Assembly (NCBI RefSeq): GCF_006228125.1
Contig: NZ_VDFY01000153.1
Location: 1-64,000 of the forward strand
Origin: Micromonospora orduensis
Lineage (GTDB): Bacteria; Actinomycetota; Actinomycetes; Mycobacteriales; Micromonosporaceae
DNA: 64,000 nucleotides
Direction: 5' to 3'
The position numbers and the translations under genes were made by a program. Shown one piece after another: positions 14,994-23,559 of the stretch; position 1 is the stretch's first letter, and every line of letters begins with the position of its first letter. The notes under the pieces are model-generated. The model searched no databases and was not told where the DNA came from. It saw only the letters and a program-made list of their open reading frames with translations.

Positions 14994-17900
14994 TCACCGC
15001 TCGGGCAAGTGGGCGTGGTCGTGGTGGGCGACCCGGTGGGTAGTGGCGGGAGTGGGTGAGACCGGCGCTGCCGCCGCGGCGGCGGTCGCCGGCACGAACG
15101 CCGTGGCGGCTACCGCCGCCGCGTTGACGGGCGGCGTGCCGGCGCCACTTTGCGGATCTGCTGGCCGGGGGGTGAGCTTGTCCCAGACCAGGTTGGTCAA
15201 GCCTTGGCGGAACGCCTGATCGCCGTGAAGGTCGGCGAGGCGGACCACGTCAGCGGGATCGTCGAGCTGCCCGATGGCGGTGGTCATCGCGGTGGCGAAC
15301 GTCGTGCTGAAGGCGGTCTGGTCCCCTGCGCGCGCGGCGGCCTGGACGGCGTCGACGCGCAGGGTCTGCTGAGTGCAGGCGTCGAGCAGCGCCCGATCCG
15401 CCGGCGTCGTGGCCGCGATGATGGCGGCTGGCGCCAGCGGGCTGATCACCTCGGACTGGTCCGCTCGGCGGTCGCGCTGCGTCGACGAGCCCGGCGGGGG
15501 TGTGTCGCGGACTGCCTGGTGCACGGCCTGCCCGGCGGCGCTGTAGAGGGCTTGGCGCCAGGCCGGGTCGTCGCACTTGAGCATCACCGCGACGGCCATC
15601 TCCGTGTTGCTGGGGTCGGCGAGGGCGTGGGTGAGCGCCTTGTCGAACGGGGCGACGAAGGCGGTCAGGTCGGTGGTGCGGGCCGCGTCCTGGATGGCGC
15701 CGCCGCCGGCGACGTGTTGCACGCGCCGTTCCAGCCATGCTTGTTCGTCGGGGGTCAGGCTGTCGCGCAGGTCTGTCGGCATCCAGTCGCCGACCGTGAC
15801 GGGTACGGCGGGCGGGGCGCCCGACGGTGGTGGGGTGGTGTCGGCCATCAGGTCGATGACGGCGTTGATCGCGCGGAGCCGGCGGCGGGTGTCGAGCAGC
15901 TCGTTACGGCGGGGGAACGGCTGGTCGAGCTGCTCGGTGGCGCGGGCGATCTCTTCGTGCTGGCCGGCGATGCGGGCCTGCACGGTGGTCCGGGTGCCGT
16001 CCAGGTCGGTGAGCTGGTTCTCCAGGCGGCGGACGAGGCCGGTGGGGTCGCCCTCCACGGCGGAGGTCAGGCCGATGGTGGTGGAGGAGTCGGGGATTCC
16101 GTCGAATCGCAGGGCGACGAGCATGCCGTCGCGGCCGGACCAGAACACGGCGTCGACGCCGAAGCCGCCGAGCTGGGCGACGCTGGCGGCTTCGCGACGG
16201 TCGGTGGAGGCGACGCCCTGCGCGGTGGCGGTCAGGGCGTGTTGCAGGGCTCGGCCGGCTTCGGCGCGTTTGGTGAACCGGTGCCCGGCGACGGTCATGG
16301 CGAACTTCTCGCCGCGGGTGTCCTGGCGGCGGGCGATGACGTCGTCGAGCACCTCGACGCGGCGGGTGTCTTTGGTGATCCACGCCTTCAGCTCGCCGAC
16401 CTGGCGGCGCAGCGCCGCCTGGGTGTTGTGGTGGGTCCGGTCGGCGCGTTCGAGGCGGGTGAGGTCCTGGGCGACCTGCTCGCGGTCCATCAGCAGCGGG
16501 TTGCCGGTGGCGATGGCCTTGATCTGGTGAGCCTGGAGGGTCTCGTCGCTGACGTCCTCGATCTCGCGGGCGGAGGTGCCGCGCGTGATCTGGTCGATGA
16601 AGGTGCCCTTGCGGGCCACGGTCTGCCAGGAGAAGGCGTCGAAGCTGCCGGCGACGACGTAGCGGTAGATGCTGACCTCGGGGTTCTGGTTGCCCTGGCG
16701 CAGGATGCGTCCCTCGCGCTGGGTGACGTCGGCCGGACGCCACGGGCAGTCGAGGTGGTGCAGGGCGACCGCGCGGGCCTGCACGTTGGTGCCGACGCCC
16801 ATCTTGGCGGTCGAGCCGATGAGCACGGCGACGTCGCCGGAGCGGCAGGCGTTGAACAGGCTGGCCTTCTTGGCGTCGGTGTCGGCCTCGTGGATGTAGC
16901 GGATCTTCTCCCGGGGCATCCCCCGCTCGACCAGCAGTTCGGCCAGGGCGTCGTAGGCGTTCCAGCGCTCGGGGTTCGGGGTTGACTGGTCGCAGAAGAC
17001 GATCTGCAGCGCACCCGGGGTGGGGTGCGGGACGGGGTCGGCCGCGTCGGGGTTGACCAGGTAGACGGTGTCGCGGGTGTCGCGCCAGATCGCCGCGATC
17101 CGCTCCGCCGCGGCGTCGATCTTGCCGGGTGCGGTCTGCTGCTCGCCGATGAGCCGCAGGTCCAGGGAGGCGGCGCGGGCCTCGCCGGAGACCTTGAGCA
17201 TGTTGTCCTGCTGGGGCTCGACCTGGCGGTTGCGGATCCGCTCGACGCGCTCGTCCAGGCCGGAGATGAACTCCTCCAGCTCCGGGGACGGGTCGAGGGT
17301 GACGATGTGCGGGGCACGTTCGCCGTCGTCGCGTTGGGTCAACTGCGGGGTGGGCAGGGCCAGGTCCTCGGGGGTGCGGACGTCGCCGTAGGTCCGCATC
17401 ATCAGCGACAGCTCGGGCACGTTGGCGTACTTGGCCAGCCGGGCGCGCATCTGGAAGCCCTGCCCGGTCGGGGACACCTCGATGGCGGTGACGACCTTGG
17501 CGAAGGTGGCCGCCCAGGTGTCGAAGTCGGTGGTTCCGGTGGCCTGTAGGAGGTCGGGTCGGAGCTGGCGGGTCACCACGTACAGCTCGCGTACGGAGTT
17601 GGCGATCGGGGTAGCGGTGGCTCCGCACACCACCCGTTGGCCGCGCTGGCGGCGCAGGTAGGACAGCTTCATCCGGAAGTCGACCGCGCGGTCGGAGCCG
17701 TCGTTGCCAGCGTCGGGGATGGAGCTGGTGATGGTGTCGTTCTTCAGCTCGTGCAGCTCGTCGCGGTAGACGTAGTCGATGCCGGTCTGCTCGAACGTGA
17801 CGCCCGGGTCGCGGGCCTTGTCGAGCTTCTCCTTGACCCGCTCCTCCTTGCGCAGCAGCGCCTTTTGCAGGCGCTTGACGCTGCTGGAGCGCTTGGCGTC

Positions 17901-20900
17901 CTCGCCGTTGGCGATGGCCTGCTCACCGGCGCGGACGATCTTGTCGCGCAGCTCGGCCAGTTCCTCGTCGAGGAAGCGGCTCTGCTCGTCCGGGGACAGC
18001 GAGAGCCGCTCGAAGAACGAGGCGGCCATGATGATCGCGTCCCAGTCGCCGGTGGCGCAGCGGGCGACGAACCGGCGGCGCCGGTCGGTGCTCATGTCGT
18101 CGCGGCCGGCGGCCAGCAGCCGGGCCCGGGGGTAGATCTGCAGGAACTCGCGGGTGAACTGCTCCAGCATGTGGTTGGGCACCACGATGGCCGGCTTGTT
18201 GACCAGGCCGAGGCGGCGCTGCTCCATCGCGGAGATGGCCATCACCGCGGTCTTGCCGGCCCCGACGGCGTGGAACAGCCCGACCGCCGGCTCGGCGACG
18301 ATGCGGGCGACCGCTTCCACCTGGTGTGGGCGGGGTGTGAAGCCGACTGCGATGCCGGGCAGGGACCGGGTTACCCCGTCGTAGCTGCGTGGCACGGTGG
18401 CGTTGAACATCTCGTTGTAGCGGGTGGCGACCTGCTCGGCGCGGTCGGGGTCCTCCCACACCCACGCGCCGAAGCGTTCCTCCAGCTCGATCGCCTTGGC
18501 CTGCGCGGCGGCGGTGGCCTCCACGTCGAGGGCGCGTTTGCCCTCCTCCACCTCCACGAACACCCGGATCGGGGTCTTGATCAGCAGCCGCTGCGCGAGG
18601 TCCGGCGCGGCCATCCCGGGGGTGCCCCAGGTCGAGCGGGCCAGGACGCCGGCGCGGGAGCCGCGGACCCGCCAGTCGGACCCGCCGACGTGCTCCACCC
18701 GCAGGCCCGGGTCGCGCAGCGTCTCCTGGAGGAACTGCTGGATGAGGGGGGCGGGCAGGAACGGGGCGCCGAACGCCGCGTCGATCTCCCCCGGTCCGAG
18801 GTCGCGGGGGATCACCCGTTGCAGGGCGCGCACGTTGGTCTCGAAGCGCGGGTCCGTCTCGGCGGCGGCCTGGGCGGCGCGCAGCTTCACGCGCACGTTG
18901 CCCGACAGGTACTCCGGGGCCTCCACGAGCCGGCCCTGGCCGGGGTCGTCGTAGACCAGGTCGCCGAGCGCGGCGCGGGCCTCCGGCTCGCTGACCCCGA
19001 GCAGCCGGGCGACCTCGGGCAGCCGCACGTCGCCGTGGGTGTCGACGCAGATGGCCAGGGCGTCGGCCGGGGTGTCGGCGCCGAGCTGCGGCGCCCGGGG
19101 CAGGATCACCCGGCGGGCGAAGATGTCGGCCTTCGTCGCGGTCTGGGTGGTGTCGTCGAAGTGCTCGAGGGCGAACACGGTGGCGGCGTGCGGGTCGGTC
19201 TGCCGGAAGCGGCCCATCGGCGGGTTGATCCGGGCCATCTTCTGCTCGCCCGTCTCCGGGTCGGTCCGGCCGGTGCGGCGCAGGGTGTAGCGGTTGAGCG
19301 GCCCGTGGGCGGCGACGTAGGCGTCGTACCGGTCGTTCAGCTCGGCGCGCAGTGCCGCCGGAGACCCCTGCGCGGGCGGGCCGCCGTGCTCGTCGCCGTC
19401 GTCGACGGTGGCGGCTTCCGCCGTCAGCAGCGCGGTCACGGTGTCGCGCAGCCTGAGCAGCGCTCGCAGCTCGTCGGCCTGGCTGGCGGGCACCTCGTGC
19501 GGCACGATTTGGCCGTCGGCGACGGTGGTGAAGGTGCCGTCGTCGCGGGCCTCGATGTGGCCCTCGGCGCGCCAGTGCGGCGCGAGCACCGCCAGCGGCT
19601 CGGCCGGCCGGTCGCCGTCGACGCGCGGCGTCATGGTCAGGCCCTCCCGGCGGGCCTCGTCGACGACGTCGCGCAGCACCCGGGTCAGGGCCTCACCGGT
19701 GTTGTCGCTCGCGCGGACGACCAGCTCGCCGTCGCGGTTCATGCCCCGCCCGAGCGTCATCTCGCCGAGCACCCGCTCCGGCCGGTCGACGAAGTATTCG
19801 TTGACCTGGTCGGCCTGCTCAGCGGCGGTGTCCAGGTCCAGGGGGCGGGTCTGCTCCCAGGCGATCGGCCCAGGCTCGCGATCCGGCTCGCGCCGGCGCA
19901 GGATCAGCAGGTCGGTGATCGCCTGGGTGCCGGCGGTGGCCTGGTGCGCTCCCGACGGCAGGCGCACCGCCGCGACCAGGTCGGCCAGCGCCGCCATCTC
20001 CCGCCGGGCGGCGGGGTTCGCCGAGTCCAGGGTGTAGCGGGAGGTGAGCACCGCGACCAGGCCGCCGGGCCGGGTCAGGTGCAGGGACTTGATGATGAAG
20101 TGGTTGTGGATGCTGTGCCGGCCGGGGTTGTGCCGCCGGTCGGTCAGCCGCACGTCGGCGTACGGCACGTTGCCCACGGCCAGGTCGAAAGCGCCGGACG
20201 GGGCCCGGGTGTCGGCGAAGCTCTCGGTGCGGATCTCCGCGTGCGGGTACAGGGCGGCGGCGACGCCGGCCGTCACCGGGTCTAGCTCCACGCCGACCAT
20301 CCGGGCCTGCGGCGGGGCCAGGCCGATGAAGTTGCCCGACCCGCAGCCCGGTTCGAGGACCGCCCCGCCGTCGAAGCCGAGCTCCCGCACGGCGTCCCAG
20401 ATCGCGCGCACGTACGCCGCGTCGGTGTAGTGGGCGTTGAGGGTGGTCAGCTCCGCTGCGGCGTACTCCTGCGGCGACAGCAGCTCCCGCAGTTCGGCGC
20501 GCTGCTGGGCGAACCGGGCGTAGTCGGGGTGGTTGGTGCGGGATTCGAACACCCCGGGCACCGCGCCCCAGCTCGCCCACCGCGCGAGCACGGCCTGCTC
20601 CTGCTTCGTAGCCGGGCGGCCAGCGGCTTGCACCTCGCGCAGGGCCCGCAGGGCGGCCAGGTTCGCACGGAGCTTGGCCATCTCGCCGGCGGGCGCCAGG
20701 TCCTGCTGCCCGCCGGGGCGGAACGATTCCGCGGCATCACCGGCGCCGGCGCGGGCGTCCGCGTCCGCCCCGGCGCTCTGGTCCGGGGCAGTGTCGCTGG
20801 CCTCTTCGGCCTGCCCGGCTACCGGGTCGGGGTCTGCGGCTCGTCCTCGTCGTCCTCCTCCTGCGCGACCCGCTGCCACCACGGGTCGTTCGGGTCCTCC

Positions 20901-22487
20901 ACCAGCGGCGTCCACGTCGGGCTGGCCACCGGCGTCGTCGACCCGGTCGGCGTCTCGTCCGCTGGCTGCTCGGCGTTCGGGTCGATCAGGATCAGCTCGG
21001 GGAGGATCTCCTCCTCCGCCATCTGCTTCGCCGCGTTCAGCCGGCCGAGCTTGCCGAGGTACCCCTCGCCCGGCTGATCCGGACCGGCCAGCTCCCGCGT
21101 CCGCTGCTCGATCTGCTCCGCTGCCTGCTCCCCCAAAGTCGAGAAGAAGCTGCTCGGGTCCTCGATGGTCGCGTACCGCTGGGGCAGGTACGTCCGCCAG
21201 TGCTTCTGGGCCTGCGCCCCGTAGTGATTCATCCGTCTCCTCCGCGTCGGCCGGGCCGTCCTGGTCACCGTCGGCGGGCGGGTCAGCGGTCGCCGCCTCG
21301 CCCGCGTCGACCACCGGCGGCGCGTGCGCCGTGGCCGCGCCGTCCAGAACGGCCGGAGCGGGAGCCGGCACGTCGACCACGGGCGTGGCCGGCTGCACCT
21401 CGGGGGCAGGCTCCGGATCCAGGTGCCGGGCGACGTACGCCTCCAGGGCGGCGATGTCCACCCCGCTCGCGCCGACCTGGTAGCGCAGCAGCGACCGCGC
21501 TGAGCGGGCGACGCCGGCGCGGCCCGCGGGCGTCTGGTAGGTGCGTGCCGCCCACTCCACCCGGGCGGTGACCACGGCCTCCAGCAGCGGCCGGGCACGG
21601 TCCTGCGGCCGGGGGCCGATCGCCCGCAGCGCTCCCGGCGTCGTGGGGTGGGCCTGCACGGCGGGGGCGAGCAGGTGGTAGGCGCGCTCGGCCGCGCGCC
21701 GGCCGGCCTCGCCGGCGCCGATGGCCACGGTCACGCCCGCGGCCACGTCGGTCTGCTCGGTGAGCATCGCGACCTGTGCGGGTGTCAGCGTCGGCCCGCA
21801 CGGTGCGACCACCACCGGGGCGTCCTCGGCGGCCGTCGCGGACCGCGCGATCGCCTCCAGCGCCGTGGCGGCCACCACCACCGGCCGGCCGGTCCGCTCC
21901 GGCTGCTCGGCGAGCCCGACCAGCGCGTCGGCCGGCCGGTGGATCGCGGTGGCCGGGCCATGCAGCACCGGCGGCACCGACTCATCGGCGCCGGGCGGGG
22001 CGTACCCGACGAAGCTCACCACGGCGTGCGTCTGGGGATCGCGCACGCCGACCACGACCCGGTCCTGGAAGCGGTCGACCAGCAGTCCGCCCCGGCCGGT
22101 CGAGGCCAGCCCGGAGGCCAGGATCTCGGTGTCGGTGAAGCCGGCCCGGCGCAGCTCGTTGACCAGCGCCGTCGGGCGGCCTGGCGCGTACCCGAGCATC
22201 CACCGGCCGTCGACCGGCACGCCCTGCCCGGCAAGCCACCGGCGCGGCCCCGCACCGCCCGGCCCGTCGAGCTGCGCCCGGTAGAAGCGGGCCGCCAAGT
22301 CCTGCGCGGCCAGTAGTCGGTCCTGCTCGGCGGAGGTCACCCGCGACCGCGTCGGAGGCCGGGGTGCGACCTGGGCGTCCAGGGACGCCGCGCGCAGCGT
22401 CAAGGCCGCAGCCCGGTCGCGTGCCGCGTCGACCCGTTCGGCGACCTCAGCCGCCACCTGGTCGTCGCTGCGGTCAGGCATCGTCAT
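14994..22487 (-). CDS. Giant primase-fold / N6-adenine methyltransferase / SNF2-type helicase
   Basis: 2497 codons without a stop. Residues 60-300 resemble the DnaG catalytic core (FYRAQL, RRWLAGQGVPVDGRWMLGYAP, LVDRFQDRVVVGVRD). The region from about 420 to 600 is low-complexity and overlaps another gene. From about 605 (ESFRPGGQQDLAP, KLRANLAALRALREVQ) the methyltransferase begins: LEPGCGSGNF near 716 (SAM site) and GNVPYAD as an NPPY-like catalytic motif near 770. Helicase motifs follow: HAVGAGKTAVM near 1409, DELHEL near 1580, GATATPIANS near 1626, QREGRILRQGNQN near 1927. Phage and plasmid proteins of this helicase-methylase type, such as P1 DarB, shield incoming DNA from restriction; that role is inferred here. 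The start overlaps the preceding small gene (TGATG). It may really be two genes. Confidence 0.75.
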   Translation of the reverse strand: MTMPDRSDDQVAAEVAERVDAARDRAAALTLRAASLDAQVAPRPPTRSRVTSAEQDRLLAAQDLAARFYRAQLDGPGGAGPRRWLAGQGVPVDGRWMLGYAPGRPTALVNELRRAGFTDTEILASGLASTGRGGLLVDRFQDRVVVGVRDPQTHAVVSFVGYAPPGADESVPPVLHGPATAIHRPADALVGLAEQPERTGRPVVVAATALEAIARSATAAEDAPVVVAPCGPTLTPAQVAMLTEQTDVAAGVTVAIGAGEAGRRAAERAYHLLAPAVQAHPTTPGALRAIGPRPQDRARPLLEAVVTARVEWAARTYQTPAGRAGVARSARSLLRYQVGASGVDIAALEAYVARHLDPEPAPEVQPATPVVDVPAPAPAVLDGAATAHAPPVVDAGEAATADPPADGDQDGPADAEETDESLRGAGPEALADVPAPAVRDHRGPEQLLLDFGGAGSGADRAADAGAGRSGSAGRGVPRQARPAERGEADGGGGDPPRADPDRPERRAASGRDADRVDDAGGQPDVDAAGGGPERPVVAAGRAGGGRRGRAADPDPVAGQAEEASDTAPDQSAGADADARAGAGDAAESFRPGGQQDLAPAGEMAKLRANLAALRALREVQAAGRPATKQEQAVLARWASWGAVPGVFESRTNHPDYARFAQQRAELRELLSPQEYAAAELTTLNAHYTDAAYVRAIWDAVRELGFDGGAVLEPGCGSGNFIGLAPPQARMVGVELDPVTAGVAAALYPHAEIRTESFADTRAPSGAFDLAVGNVPYADVRLTDRRHNPGRHSIHNHFIIKSLHLTRPGGLVAVLTSRYTLDSANPAARREMAALADLVAAVRLPSGAHQATAGTQAITDLLILRRREPDREPGPIAWEQTRPLDLDTAAEQADQVNEYFVDRPERVLGEMTLGRGMNRDGELVVRASDNTGEALTRVLRDVVDEARREGLTMTPRVDGDRPAEPLAVLAPHWRAEGHIEARDDGTFTTVADGQIVPHEVPASQADELRALLRLRDTVTALLTAEAATVDDGDEHGGPPAQGSPAALRAELNDRYDAYVAAHGPLNRYTLRRTGRTDPETGEQKMARINPPMGRFRQTDPHAATVFALEHFDDTTQTATKADIFARRVILPRAPQLGADTPADALAICVDTHGDVRLPEVARLLGVSEPEARAALGDLVYDDPGQGRLVEAPEYLSGNVRVKLRAAQAAAETDPRFETNVRALQRVIPRDLGPGEIDAAFGAPFLPAPLIQQFLQETLRDPGLRVEHVGGSDWRVRGSRAGVLARSTWGTPGMAAPDLAQRLLIKTPIRVFVEVEEGKRALDVEATAAAQAKAIELEERFGAWVWEDPDRAEQVATRYNEMFNATVPRSYDGVTRSLPGIAVGFTPRPHQVEAVARIVAEPAVGLFHAVGAGKTAVMAISAMEQRRLGLVNKPAIVVPNHMLEQFTREFLQIYPRARLLAAGRDDMSTDRRRRFVARCATGDWDAIIMAASFFERLSLSPDEQSRFLDEELAELRDKIVRAGEQAIANGEDAKRSSSVKRLQKALLRKEERVKEKLDKARDPGVTFEQTGIDYVYRDELHELKNDTITSSIPDAGNDGSDRAVDFRMKLSYLRRQRGQRVVCGATATPIANSVRELYVVTRQLRPDLLQATGTTDFDTWAATFAKVVTAIEVSPTGQGFQMRARLAKYANVPELSLMMRTYGDVRTPEDLALPTPQLTQRDDGERAPHIVTLDPSPELEEFISGLDERVERIRNRQVEPQQDNMLKVSGEARAASLDLRLIGEQQTAPGKIDAAAERIAAIWRDTRDTVYLVNPDAADPVPHPTPGALQIVFCDQSTPNPERWNAYDALAELLVERGMPREKIRYIHEADTDAKKASLFNACRSGDVAVLIGSTAKMGVGTNVQARAVALHHLDCPWRPADVTQREGRILRQGNQNPEVSIYRYVVAGSFDAFSWQTVARKGTFIDQITRGTSAREIEDVSDETLQAHQIKAIATGNPLLMDREQVAQDLTRLERADRTHHNTQAALRRQVGELKAWITKDTRRVEVLDDVIARRQDTRGEKFAMTVAGHRFTKRAEAGRALQHALTATAQGVASTDRREAASVAQLGGFGVDAVFWSGRDGMLVALRFDGIPDSSTTIGLTSAVEGDPTGLVRRLENQLTDLDGTRTTVQARIAGQHEEIARATEQLDQPFPRRNELLDTRRRLRAINAVIDLMADTTPPPSGAPPAVPVTVGDWMPTDLRDSLTPDEQAWLERRVQHVAGGGAIQDAARTTDLTAFVAPFDKALTHALADPSNTEMAVAVMLKCDDPAWRQALYSAAGQAVHQAVRDTPPPGSSTQRDRRADQSEVISPLAPAAIIAATTPADRALLDACTQQTLRVDAVQAAARAGDQTAFSTTFATAMTTAIGQLDDPADVVRLADLHGDQAFRQGLTNLVWDKLTPRPADPQSGAGTPPVNAAAVAATAFVPATAAAAAAPVSPTPATTHRVAHHDHAHLPER
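20819..21232 (-). CDS. Nested out-of-frame gene inside the giant reading frame
   Basis: 137 residues. The ATG at 21232 is preceded by GGAGGAGA at good spacing. The protein reads like a real one: MNHYGAQAQKHWRTYLPQRY at the start, then DPSSFFSTLGEQAAEQIEQ, GEGYLGKLGRLNAAKQMAEE, and an acidic end. I recall similar short proteins (MN-YG, HW--YLP-RY, F---LGE, GEGYL-K-GRL-MA) on many actinomycete plasmids next to helicase-methylase genes; no function is known to me. In the same interval the giant frame is a Gly/Ala/Arg/Asp-rich string with no structure, so this frame is the better coding candidate. It implies either true overlap or a frame error that fuses two separate genes. Confidence 0.75.
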   Translation of the reverse strand: MNHYGAQAQKHWRTYLPQRYATIEDPSSFFSTLGEQAAEQIEQRTRELAGPDQPGEGYLGKLGRLNAAKQMAEEEILPELILIDPNAEQPADETPTGSTTPVASPTWTPLVEDPNDPWWQRVAQEEDDEDEPQTPTR

Positions 22488-22663
22488 CAGGCCCGCTCGT
22501 CGTCGGGCTCACCCGCTGCCAGCACCCCTTGCGCACGCAGCCGCTCGAACAGCCGTTGATGGTGCTCCAGCGTGGACGTGAGCTGGTCGATCTGGTCCTG
22601 CAAGCCCGCGATCGTGCTGTCCACAGTTCGCGGCGGTGCAGGCTGCGCAGCTTCGTCGGTCAT
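22487..22663 (-). CDS. Small coiled-coil protein ahead of the giant gene
   Basis: 58 residues, start ATG at 22663 with GGGGG nearby, stop TGA overlapping the giant gene start (TGATG). The centre (STIAGLQDQIDQLTSTLEHH) is a short heptad coiled coil and the tail is acidic. No family recognised. The tight overlap and shared strand place it in the same operon, perhaps as a translational lead-in. Confidence 0.6.
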   Translation of the reverse strand: MTDEAAQPAPPRTVDSTIAGLQDQIDQLTSTLEHHQRLFERLRAQGVLAAGEPDDERA

Positions 22664-22968
22664 CGTGCCCCCGTAGTGATCGACTCCCCGCCCACGGTAG
22701 TCAGCCCCGGCACGCTACGTCGAGATAGATCCGGGCCGCTACCGCCGACGCCCGCCCGAGGGGTTGATGCCGCGGAATCACGGCCAGGGGTAGCGAACCG
22801 GGCCAGGAGACGCCGGCCGGCGCCCGGTCGTCGTGGTCGCGCTTTCCAATATCGACGCCTCCGGCGGGGCCTCTCTCGGAGATCCGGGAGGGACCACAGG
22901 CGCTAGGTGGGTGAGTGGTCACCCAGAGGTGGGACCTCCCCGCGCCGGCCGCCCAGAGGGCTACCAGA
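22664..22968. other. Gene-free stretch upstream of the helicase operon
   Basis: No convincing gene. A small inverted repeat GGGTGA-GTGG-TCACCC lies at 22909-22924. The promoter of the small coiled-coil and helicase genes should be here or just upstream, but no -10/-35 pair stands out. Confidence 0.4.
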
Positions 22969-23038
22969 CCGTCTCTGGGACGGCCAGGCCAAGCCGCTTC
23001 GCGGTCGGCTTCGCCGAGCCTGGCCGCCCCAGAGACGG
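22969..23038. repeat. Long near-perfect inverted repeat with inner hairpin
   Basis: The arms 22969-22989 and 23018-23038 are 21 bases each and complementary except at one position (both contain GTCTCTGGG near the outer end). The 28-base centre itself folds (AAGCCG at 22990-22996 region with CGGCTT). It lies about 90 bases after the end of the 23130 gene and upstream of the helicase operon. It could be a terminator, or a single-strand origin or transfer signal. Confidence 0.65.
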
Positions 23039-23129
23039 CCCGGTTGATCGGAGATCGGCCGACACGAGGAGATCCCACCCCACCCCCGGCACCGCGCGCG
23101 GGCAAGCCCGCAAACCCCAGCTCAAGGGC

Positions 23130-23402
23130 CTACGCCGATCCTTGCGCCGCGTCGTGCCGGTCGAGCACGTACTTGACGCTGCTCTTGGCCCACTGCCCCT
23201 TCCCCGACGGCGTCGGGACCTGCTCGGCGTTCAACGCCGTGGCGATCGCGGCCAGCGACAGGCCCTCACCCCGCAGCTGCACCGCCCGGGCGGCCGAGGG
23301 AGGCAACGGCGCCGGCGGCCGGCCCAACCGCACACCCCGGTCCCGGGCCGCCGCCATCCCCGCCGACACCTCAGGCCGGCGCATCTCCGATTCGCTACTC
23401 AT
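23130..23402 (-). CDS. Short DNA-binding protein like the C-terminal part of serine recombinases
   Basis: 90 residues from the ATG at 23402 (a GTG three codons upstream is equally possible). The segment ARDRGVRLGRPP, then LRGEGLSLAAIATALNAEQV, PTPSGKGQWAKSSVKYVL matches the helix-turn-helix and following LN--G--TP-G--W----V---L pattern at the end of resolvase/recombinase proteins. The catalytic Ser domain is absent, so it cannot recombine DNA. It is more likely a small repressor or a relic. Three copies of a 12-base motif lie in the short gap to the divergent gene at 23560, which it may bind. Confidence 0.65.
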   Translation of the reverse strand: MSSESEMRRPEVSAGMAAARDRGVRLGRPPAPLPPSAARAVQLRGEGLSLAAIATALNAEQVPTPSGKGQWAKSSVKYVLDRHDAAQGSA

Positions 23403-23425
23403 GCCCCTCACCGTACGGCAAAAAG

Positions 23426-23475
23426 GTACAGAAAAAGACCCCCAAGAGAACTTTTCCTATACCTTTTCCTGTACG
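23426..23475 (+). promoter_or_regulatory. Three copies of CTTTTYCTRTAC between divergent genes
   Basis: CTTTTCCTATAC at 23451-23462 and CTTTTCCTGTAC at 23464-23475 are direct repeats with a 13-base period; the complement of CTTTTTCTGTAC lies at 23426-23437. They are AT-rich islands in GC-rich DNA and sit in the divergent promoter gap. Likely an operator array for the small HTH protein, or overlapping -10 regions (TATACC, TACGAT). Confidence 0.5.
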
Positions 23476-23559
23476 ATAGGAGAGCAAGGAACGGTCCGAC
23501 CAGGTGAGCCACCACCCAGCCGGACCAGGAAGAACAGCCCCTCTGCGAAAGGGAGTTCC

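Noticed and set aside
17637..20285. 882-codon plus-strand frame opposite the helicase-methylase
   Set aside because: Composition is typical of antisense of a GC-rich gene (Val/Gly/Leu/Asp blocks), while the minus strand carries complete helicase motifs.
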